From Salipiger aestuarii (GTDB lineage: Bacteria; Pseudomonadota; Alphaproteobacteria; Rhodobacterales; Rhodobacteraceae), in the NCBI RefSeq assembly GCF_003259905.1, contig NZ_QLMG01000022.1, forward strand, positions 1 to 64,000: 64,000 nucleotides of DNA, in the 5' to 3' direction. Below are positions 17,201-24,644 of this stretch, one piece after another; the first letter of the stretch is position 1; every line of letters begins with the position of its first letter. A program made the translations under genes and the position numbers. Below the pieces are notes generated by a model. It was not told the origin of the DNA. It did no database searches and was given only the letters and a program-made list of their open reading frames with translations.

Positions 17201-17399
17201 CGTCCTCCTTTAAGACAAGCGCCGAAAGCCACCCCGGCGCCGGGCGTAGTAAAAAGATAGCATCGAAGATGTGAAATCTCAATGATGACGGCCAGGGTTG
17301 CGCCTGTCCGAAAGGCAGAATGCGGCGCATCCGCCCGTTTCTGTCGCAAGGTCAGGACCTTCGGGCGTGGCGGCGCCGTGCCGATCAGGGGGCGATACC

Positions 17400-19724
17400 T
17401 CAGGCGCCCCAGGGAATCCACAGCGATTTCGCTTCGGTCGCCTGTTCCAGGAATTCTGGGCCTTCACCCTCGGGAGACCACCAGTCGCGCGCCAACCCGT
17501 CATTCACCCAGCTGCGCTTGAGCGATGCCGCCGCGCCCTGTTCGATGGCTTCGGAAATATCGGCGCCGGAAAAGCTCCAGACCGCGTCGATGTCCATATG
17601 CTGCGCCATGGTGGGGGCGAGGTCGACGTGCGGGCCGGTCAGAATGTTGACCACGCCGCCCGGCACGTCGGAGCCTTCCAGCACATGGGCAAATTCCAGC
17701 GCCGCCAGTGGAAAGGGCCGGGAGGCGACAAGCACCACCCGGTTGCCCATGGCGATGGCCGGGGCCATGACCGACACAAGGCCCAGCAGCGGGCCGGCGT
17801 CGGGACAGAAGGCGCCGATCACACCGCAGGGCGCGCGCGTCACCAATGCCGCGCCACGCAGCGGAGCCTGCGCGATGCGCCCGTCGAACTTGTCGGCCCA
17901 GGCGGCGGCGCTGAACAGGCGGCTGACGGCGAGCGACACCTCGTCCGCGCCATCGGTGCCACCGGTCAGCCGGTCGATGAGCGCGGCAAGGCTGCCCGCT
18001 CGCGCGTGCAGGTTTTCGGCGATGTAATACAGCACCTGCGCGCGGTTATGCGCGGGGGCGGCGGCCCAGCCAGAGGCGGCGCGCGCGGCTTCGACCGCGT
18101 TGCGGATGTCCTTGCGACTGGTGATGGGGGCCTGACCGATCAGGCGGCCCTTGGCATCAAAGACGTTGCTGGCATGGCCGCTGTCGGGGCGGGCCTGCTT
18201 GCCGCCGATATACAGCTTTGCGGTGCGGTCCACCGGCTGCGGCTCGGACTCGTCCCCAGCAAGGGGAGCGATGGGCGCCAGCCGTTCGGGGGCGCGCACG
18301 GGGCGGGTATAGGCGGCCAGCCCCTCGGGGCCGCCCTCGCGGCCAAAACCGCTTTCGCGCAAGCCCCCGAACGGCACGGCGGCGTCGAACATGTTGGACC
18401 CGTTGATCCAGACCACCCCCGCCGCCAGTTTCGGCGCGACATCCAGTGCGGTGTTGATGTTTTCGGACCAGATGCTGGCGGCAAGGCCGTAGCGCGTGTC
18501 ATTGGCGACCTGTACCGCCTCGGATGGGGTGCGGAAGGTGGTGCCGACCAATACCGGGCCAAAAATTTCGTCCTGCATCAGCGGTGAGGCCGACGACAGC
18601 CCGGTGATCAGCGTTGGCGGGAAAAAGCACCCTTCTGGGCAGGCGGCGGTCTGGTGGATCGTGCCATCGGATCCTGCCACCATCTGCGCGATGCGGTCGC
18701 GCTGTACGGGGTCGATGATCGCGCCCACGTCGATACATTTGTCCAGCGGATCGCCAATGCGCAGCCCATCCATGCGGGCGCGCAGCCTGGCGTGAAACCG
18801 CTCGGCGATGCCTTCCTGCACCAGCAGGCGCGACCCGGCGCAGCAGACCTGCCCCTGATTCAGCCAGATCGCATCGACCAGCCCTTCGACCGCGCTGTCC
18901 AGATCGGCGTCCTCGAACACGATATAGGGGGATTTGCCGCCCAGTTCCAACGTCAGCGCCTTGCCGCTGCCAGCCGTCGCGGTGCGAATGGCGCGGCCCA
19001 CCTCGGTCGAGCCGGTAAAGGCGATCTTGTCCACTTCCGCCTGCACCAGCATTTCGCCCACGCGGCCATCGCCGGTGACGATGTTGACCACCCCGTCGGG
19101 CAGGCCCGCCTGACGGCAGATGTCGGCGAACAGCAGGGCGGTCAGTGAGGTCCATTCCGCGGGCTTCAGCACCACGGTATTGCCCATGGCAAGCGCCGGC
19201 GCGACCTTCCATGCCAGCATCAGCAGCGGGAAATTCCACGGGATGATCTGCGCGCAGACACCCATGGCGGCGCGATCAGATGCCATCAACTGGGCGGACC
19301 CGGCGTGGTAATAGAAATGACGCACCGCAAGCGGCAGGTCGATGTCGCGTGACTCGCGGATCGGCTTGCCGTTGTCCAGCGTTTCCAGCACCGCGAACAG
19401 CCGCGCGTGTTTCTGCAACAACCGCGCCAGCGCATAAAGGAACCGCGCCCGCGCAGGCCCGCCCATGTCTTCCCACGCTGGCTGGGCGCGGCGCGCGGCG
19501 GCGACGGCGGCCTCCACATCGTCTTGCGTCGCTTGCGTGATCGAGGCCAGCACCTCGCCGGTGGCCGGGTTGCGGGTTTCGAACAGGATGCCCGGCGGCG
19601 CAAAGCTGCCCGCGATGAACGGACCAAAGCGGGCGCCCTGATCGACGAGCCAGGCAAGAGCCTCGGCGGCGCTTTCGGGGGCGGGGCCGTATTCCATGGT
19701 CTCGAAAATCTCTTTCACGCTCAT
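17400..19724 (-). CDS. Tandem aldehyde dehydrogenase-family protein
   Basis: A 774-aa cytosolic protein with two aldehyde dehydrogenase modules in series. The first (about 25-490) is complete: IIPWNFPLLMLAWK and FTGSTEVGRAI in the NAD fold, the general-base motif LELGGKSP, and the catalytic cysteine in NQGQVCCAGSR. The second (about 510-774) repeats the NAD-fold part (GVIGAFCPDAGPLLGL, WSFSGADISEAI) but ends before a catalytic-cysteine region, so it is probably structural. Double ALDH proteins of this length occur in Rhodobacterales. The aldehyde is not deducible. The start at 19724 has GGAGGAG 10 bases upstream. It stands alone between rsfS and the PBP gene. Confidence 0.85.
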   Translation of the reverse strand: MSVKEIFETMEYGPAPESAAEALAWLVDQGARFGPFIAGSFAPPGILFETRNPATGEVLASITQATQDDVEAAVAAARRAQPAWEDMGGPARARFLYALARLLQKHARLFAVLETLDNGKPIRESRDIDLPLAVRHFYYHAGSAQLMASDRAAMGVCAQIIPWNFPLLMLAWKVAPALAMGNTVVLKPAEWTSLTALLFADICRQAGLPDGVVNIVTGDGRVGEMLVQAEVDKIAFTGSTEVGRAIRTATAGSGKALTLELGGKSPYIVFEDADLDSAVEGLVDAIWLNQGQVCCAGSRLLVQEGIAERFHARLRARMDGLRIGDPLDKCIDVGAIIDPVQRDRIAQMVAGSDGTIHQTAACPEGCFFPPTLITGLSSASPLMQDEIFGPVLVGTTFRTPSEAVQVANDTRYGLAASIWSENINTALDVAPKLAAGVVWINGSNMFDAAVPFGGLRESGFGREGGPEGLAAYTRPVRAPERLAPIAPLAGDESEPQPVDRTAKLYIGGKQARPDSGHASNVFDAKGRLIGQAPITSRKDIRNAVEAARAASGWAAAPAHNRAQVLYYIAENLHARAGSLAALIDRLTGGTDGADEVSLAVSRLFSAAAWADKFDGRIAQAPLRGAALVTRAPCGVIGAFCPDAGPLLGLVSVMAPAIAMGNRVVLVASRPFPLAALEFAHVLEGSDVPGGVVNILTGPHVDLAPTMAQHMDIDAVWSFSGADISEAIEQGAAASLKRSWVNDGLARDWWSPEGEGPEFLEQATEAKSLWIPWGA

Positions 19725-19811
19725 TGCCGGTCTCCTCCGCGTCAGGGGGCGATACGCTGTTAGAGCGCGCGGGGACGGCAAAGGCCAGCCCCCGCGCAAC
19801 GGGTCGTCGCG

Positions 19812-21995
19812 TCAGAACCCGCCAAGCAGATCCTTCAGGACCTGCTGGATGATGTTGTCGCGGCGCCGGCGTTCGGGTTCCGGGTCGGGCGCGCGCTGCT
19901 GTGGCTGGGGTTGCTGTTCGACAACCTGCGGCTCGGGCCGGGTGGGCGCGATGGCGGGCAGGGGCGAGATCGGCAGCCCTTCGGTGACCCGCGACATGGT
20001 CTCGCGCCAGATGTCAGCGGGCAGGCCGCCGCCGGTGACTCCCGAAAGCGGCGAGTTGTCATCGTTGCCCATCCACACTCCGACCACATAATCGGCGGTA
20101 AAGCCGATGAACCACGCGTCGCGCGCGTCGTTCGACGTGCCGGTCTTGCCCGCGGCGGGCCGCCCGTCGGGCAGAAGAGCGCGCCGGCCCGTGCCTTCGG
20201 AGACGACCTTTTCCATCATCCAGGTCAGTTGACCGGCAGCTTCCGGCTGGATCACCCGTTCCTTGATGCCGCCGCCCGAGCCCATCAGCGGCGTCGAATC
20301 GCCCTTGAGCCGCAACTGGCGCAGGCCATAGGGGGCCACCGCCGACCCACCGTTCAGAAAGCCCGCGTAGGCCCCCGTCATTTCCAGCAGCGATGCCTCG
20401 GACGTGCCAAGCGCCATGGCGGGGCTGTCGTTCAGGTCGGACTGGATGCCGAACCCGCTGGCCACCTTCTGCACCAGGTCCCGTCCGACGCTTTCGGAAA
20501 TCTTGATCGCCGGGATGTTCAGCGAATTCTTGAGCGCGTCGGCCAGCGTCACCCGACCCTTGAAGTTGTTGGTGTAGTTCTTGGGGCACCATTGCCCCGA
20601 TCCGGGGATGTTCATGCAGAACGGTTCGTCCACCACCGTGTCATAGGGCGAATAGCCCATGTCGAGCGCGGTGGCGTAGATGAACGGCTTGAAGCTGGAC
20701 CCGGTCTGGCGCTTGGCCTGCGTGGCGCGGTTGAACACGCCGGACACGCCGGTTTTCTTGCCGCCGACCATGGCGCGCACCGCGCCGTCGGCAGACATCA
20801 CCACGATCGCCGCCTCGACGACGGATCCCGGCTTGGTGACCTTTTCGCTGTAGACCACGTTCATCGCCGTCTCGGCGGCGCGTTGCAGTTTTGGGTCGAG
20901 CGTGGTGTTGATGACCACGTCCTCGGTGGTGTCGCGGGTGAAATATTCCGGCCCGGTCGACATCACCCAATCGGCGAAATATCCGCCCAGCTTGCGCTCG
21001 GCCTCGTCCGAGAGGGTGGCGGGGTTGGCGCGGGCAGCCTCGGCCTGCCGGGCGGTCAGGTAGCCCTGATCTTCCATCAGGCGCAGCACGGTCGCGGCGC
21101 GGGCCTGGCTGCGTTCAAGGTTGCTGGTGGGCGACAGCGTCGAAGGCGCGGTCAGCAGGCCGGCAAGCATCGCCGCTTGCTGCGGGTTCAGCTCACCCGC
21201 GTGTTTCGAGAAATACCGCTCCGATGCCGCCTCTGCCCCGTAGGCACCGCCGCCCATGTACGCGCGGTTGAGATAGATCGAAAGGATTTCGTTCTTGGTA
21301 TATTTCAACTCCATCGCGAGGGCATAAAGCGCCTCTTTGCCCTTGCGGGCCAACGACCCTGCGCGGCAGTCGGACAGATAGTCGGATTCGGTCTTCCAGA
21401 CGTCGGGGTCGAATTCCTGCCCGACGCACAGCAGCTTGGCGGTTTGCTGGGTGATGGTCGATCCGCCGTGGCCAGACAGCGGCCCGCGCCCTTCGGACAG
21501 GTTGATGCGAATGGCGCCGGCCACCCCGCGCGGCGACACCCCGAAATGACGGTAGAACCGCCTGTCTTCGGTTGCGATCACGGCGTTGCGCAGATGCGGC
21601 GACACGCTGTCCGCCGTCACCGCCCCGCCGTATTGATCGCCGCGCCAGGCAAAGATCGCGTCGTTGCGATCCAGCAGCGTGACCGAGCCGCGCGCGCGCC
21701 CGTCCAGCAATTGGCCCAAGGGGGGCAACGTGCTGTAGAAATATCCCACGCCAAGCGCCACCAGCAGGGCGATCACCGCGCTCACCCGCCACACGACGCT
21801 CCAGATCAGCCCGAATACCCAGCGGAAAACCCCTGCAAACAGGGCCGCGATCGGGTTGCGCTTGCGTGCGGGCGCCTTGCGCCGCGGCGGTTTGCCACCG
21901 GATGTCTTGGCGGTCTTCGGGGGGGGGGGCGGCGTCTTGCTGGAATGGCGGCGATCGGCCACCAGCCGTCGTTTTCCCCGGCCTGAATCACTCAT
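19812..21995 (-). CDS. Class A (bifunctional) penicillin-binding protein
   Basis: A 727-aa periplasmic enzyme with both glycan polymerising and cross-linking domains. The cytoplasmic N-terminus is basic and Pro-rich (a run of five prolines near residue 24). A transmembrane helix lies at about 65-85. The GT51 domain carries ATEDRRFYRHFG and GGSTITQQTAKL. The transpeptidase has the active serine in GSSFKPFIY, an SLN triad element and KTGTSND. A Gln/Pro-rich tail and a short RRRDN basic end follow. It resembles PBP1A/1C-type proteins of Rhodobacteraceae; I leave the letter open. The run of 11 C/G bases (21919-21929) encoding the prolines is a possible slippage site. Confidence 0.92.
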   Translation of the reverse strand: MSDSGRGKRRLVADRRHSSKTPPPPPKTAKTSGGKPPRRKAPARKRNPIAALFAGVFRWVFGLIWSVVWRVSAVIALLVALGVGYFYSTLPPLGQLLDGRARGSVTLLDRNDAIFAWRGDQYGGAVTADSVSPHLRNAVIATEDRRFYRHFGVSPRGVAGAIRINLSEGRGPLSGHGGSTITQQTAKLLCVGQEFDPDVWKTESDYLSDCRAGSLARKGKEALYALAMELKYTKNEILSIYLNRAYMGGGAYGAEAASERYFSKHAGELNPQQAAMLAGLLTAPSTLSPTSNLERSQARAATVLRLMEDQGYLTARQAEAARANPATLSDEAERKLGGYFADWVMSTGPEYFTRDTTEDVVINTTLDPKLQRAAETAMNVVYSEKVTKPGSVVEAAIVVMSADGAVRAMVGGKKTGVSGVFNRATQAKRQTGSSFKPFIYATALDMGYSPYDTVVDEPFCMNIPGSGQWCPKNYTNNFKGRVTLADALKNSLNIPAIKISESVGRDLVQKVASGFGIQSDLNDSPAMALGTSEASLLEMTGAYAGFLNGGSAVAPYGLRQLRLKGDSTPLMGSGGGIKERVIQPEAAGQLTWMMEKVVSEGTGRRALLPDGRPAAGKTGTSNDARDAWFIGFTADYVVGVWMGNDDNSPLSGVTGGGLPADIWRETMSRVTEGLPISPLPAIAPTRPEPQVVEQQPQPQQRAPDPEPERRRRDNIIQQVLKDLLGGF
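21919..21929. repeat. G11 homopolymer inside the class A PBP gene
   Basis: Eleven consecutive G on the plus strand (C on the coding strand) encode the proline run near codon 24 of the PBP. Gain or loss of one base would truncate the protein before its membrane helix. Confidence 0.85.
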
Positions 21996-22087
21996 CTGTC
22001 TCTGCCCGGCCTTGTCTGTTTTGCCGCAGGATAACGGCTTTGGGCCGGGATGTAGACGCAGAAAGGGTCACAATATCGACTTTTTAA

Positions 22088-22588
<501 letters not shown>

Positions 22589-22625
22589 TCCTTCGGGACA
22601 TCCGGATACAAGGGACAACAGGAAC

Positions 22626-23963
22626 ATGAAACTTCTCAAGGTACTTGCCCCGGTTGCCGCGCTGATCGCGCTGCCGACCCTGGGCCTGGCACAGGATGAC
22701 GGCCCCGTCGCGGGCGTGAACGCGTCGACCGACACCGTCTTCATCCTTAACTCGCTGCTCTTTCTCGTCGGCGGCTTTCTCGTTTTCTTCATGGCGGCAG
22801 GGTTCGCGATGCTCGAAGCGGGGCTCGTGCGGTCCAAGAACGTCGCCATGCAGTGCATGAAGAACATCGCGTTGTTTTCGTTGGCCGCGATCTTTTACTA
22901 CCTGATCGGTTACAACCTGATGTATCCGCTGGGCACATGGTCGATGGATGGCGTGATTTCGGGCGTCTGGGGCCCCGGCGTGCTGGAAGCCGTCGGCGTG
23001 ACCGCAGATGCGGCCGACGATTACGGCTATGCCTCGACCGGATCCGACTTTTTCTTCCAGCTGATGTTCTGCGCGACCACCGCGTCGATCGTTTCGGGTA
23101 CCCTGGCCGAGCGCATCAAGCTGTGGCCCTTCCTGATCTTCGTGATCGTGCTGACCGCGTTCATCTATCCGCTTCAGGCATCCTGGAAGTGGGGCGGCGG
23201 TTTCCTGGACGAAGCTGGCTTCCTTGATTTCGCCGGTTCCACGGTCGTGCACTCGGTCGGTGGCTGGTCGGCTCTGGCGGGCGCGCTGATCCTTGGTCCG
23301 CGCATCGGAAAATACCGCGACGGCATGACCATTCCGATGCCCGGTTCGAACCTGACCCTTGCCACGCTGGGGACGTTCATCCTGTGGCTCGGCTGGTTCG
23401 GGTTCAACGGCGGCTCGCAGTTGGCGATGGGCACGGTGGGCGATGTCGCCGACGTGTCGCGTATCTTTGCCAACACCAACACGGCGGCGGCCGGCGGTGC
23501 CATCGCGGCGCTGATCCTGACGCAGATCATGTACAAGAAGCCGGATCTTACCATGGTGCTGAACGGCGCGCTGGCCGGTCTTGTGTCGATCACCGCGGAA
23601 CCGCTGACCCCAAGCCTGGGGGCCGCGACTCTGATCGGCGCCATCGGCGGTATCATCGTGGTCTTCGTTGTCCCGATGCTGGACAAGATGAAAATCGACG
23701 ACGTGGTCGGCGCCATCCCGGTGCACCTCGTCTGCGGCATCTGGGGCACCATCGCGGTGGCCTTCACCAACGCTGATGCGTCTTTCGGCACGCAGCTTTA
23801 CGGCATCGTCGTGGTCGGCATCTTCACCCTGATCGCCTCGGGCGTGACCTGGTTCGTCCTCAAGCTCGTCATGGGTATCCGCGTCAGCGAAGAGGAGGAA
23901 ATCACCGGTCTCGACATGGGCGAGCTGGGGATGGAAGCCTACCCCGAGTTCTCCAAGGGCTGA
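22626..23963 (+). CDS. amtB: Ammonium transporter
   Basis: A 445-aa trimeric inner-membrane channel for ammonium/ammonia. An N-terminal signal peptide (MKLLKVLAPVAALIALPTLG...AQD) is followed by eleven hydrophobic helices. The pore twin histidines lie in FAGSTVVHSVGGW and IPVHLVCGIWGT, and the family signature is FNGGSQLAMG. The C-terminal cytoplasmic tail GLDMGELGMEAYPEF is the GlnK-interacting, allosteric region. The ATG at 22626 places the signal peptide correctly. It is co-transcribed with glnK under a candidate NtrC site and followed by a strong terminator. Confidence 0.96.
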   Translation: MKLLKVLAPVAALIALPTLGLAQDDGPVAGVNASTDTVFILNSLLFLVGGFLVFFMAAGFAMLEAGLVRSKNVAMQCMKNIALFSLAAIFYYLIGYNLMYPLGTWSMDGVISGVWGPGVLEAVGVTADAADDYGYASTGSDFFFQLMFCATTASIVSGTLAERIKLWPFLIFVIVLTAFIYPLQASWKWGGGFLDEAGFLDFAGSTVVHSVGGWSALAGALILGPRIGKYRDGMTIPMPGSNLTLATLGTFILWLGWFGFNGGSQLAMGTVGDVADVSRIFANTNTAAAGGAIAALILTQIMYKKPDLTMVLNGALAGLVSITAEPLTPSLGAATLIGAIGGIIVVFVVPMLDKMKIDDVVGAIPVHLVCGIWGTIAVAFTNADASFGTQLYGIVVVGIFTLIASGVTWFVLKLVMGIRVSEEEEITGLDMGELGMEAYPEFSKG

Positions 23964-23997
23964 TTTCCTCCTTCCTTTCAGCCTTTCGTGACCAACT

Positions 23998-24027
23998 GCC
24001 CGGGCGTTCGCGCTCGGGCCTTTTTTT
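23998..24027 (+). terminator. Rho-independent terminator of glnK-amtB
   Basis: GCCCGGGCG and CGCTCGGGC form a 9-bp stem (one G-U pair) around a TTCG tetraloop, followed by C and seven Ts. It starts 35 bases after the amtB stop codon. Confidence 0.85.
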
Positions 24028-24079
24028 CACGTGCGCGCCCCCCTGCGCCGGCGCGCCCCCGACATTCCGCATGTTGCAA

Positions 24080-24126
24080 AAGGTTCCGCCGCGATGCGCA
24101 TTTTTTTCCGGCCCGGCGGGAACCTT
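24080..24126. repeat. Long inverted repeat between amtB and the PQQ dehydrogenase genes
   Basis: AAGGTTCCGCCG (24080-24091) pairs with CGGCGGGAACCTT (24114-24126) with one bulged base, enclosing 22 bases that include TTTTTTT. It may be a second terminator or a protein site ahead of the next operon (24220 onward). The surrounding 24028-24219 contains no gene. Confidence 0.5.
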
Positions 24127-24219
24127 CCGGGTGCTCACGCCCTTCCCCTTTAGCGGGAGCGAAGATGTCAGAATCTCGCCCGCCCGCAACTGCACGAATT
24201 GACGGAAGGGGAGGTCAGT

Positions 24220-24621
24220 ATGACCACCACGACATTTGACACCAGCAGCGACCGAACCGCCGCTGGCGAAGAGACTCGCACGCGCCCCGGTCTGGGTGTG
24301 CTGCTGCTTGGCTGGATCTGCGTCCTGTTCGGGCTGGTGATTTGCGCCGGAGGCATCTGGCTGATCGCGCTTGGCGGAAGCTGGTATTACGGCATCGCCG
24401 GGGCGGGGCTGATCGCCACCGGCATCCTGCTGAACCACGGCTCCACGACGGCGCTGTGGCTGTATCTGCTGATCTGGGCCGGAACGCTGGTCTGGGCCTG
24501 GTGGGAAGTCGGCGCCGACTGGTGGGCGCAAGTGCCGCGCATGGTCGCCCCTACGGTGATCCTGGTGCTGCTGCTGCTTTGCCTCCCGAACATCAGCCGT
24601 GTGCAGCGTCGCCGCCCGTGA
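24220..24621 (+). CDS. Stand-alone membrane anchor domain of a PQQ (glucose-type) dehydrogenase
   Basis: A 133-aa protein with a 25-30 residue hydrophilic start and four to five hydrophobic helices (GLGVLLLGWICVLFGLVICA, IAGAGLIATGILL, WLYLLIWAGTLVWAWWEVG, VILVLLLLCLP). The WLYLLIWAGTLVWAWWEVG pattern is that of the N-terminal membrane domain of membrane-bound glucose/quinate/shikimate dehydrogenases, which carries the ubiquinone site. In those enzymes it is fused to the PQQ propeller. Here a stop separates them and the propeller gene starts 23 bp later with its own signal peptide. The ATG at 24220 has GGGGAGG upstream. It probably serves as membrane anchor and quinone partner. Confidence 0.75.
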   Translation: MTTTTFDTSSDRTAAGEETRTRPGLGVLLLGWICVLFGLVICAGGIWLIALGGSWYYGIAGAGLIATGILLNHGSTTALWLYLLIWAGTLVWAWWEVGADWWAQVPRMVAPTVILVLLLLCLPNISRVQRRRP

Positions 24622-24644
24622 ACCGCCGCGCCCAAGGAGACCCC

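Noticed and set aside
19911-21986. 691-codon open frame opposite the class A PBP gene
   Set aside because: Antisense shadow of a clearly recognised gene; His/Arg/Gly-rich composition with no family pattern.
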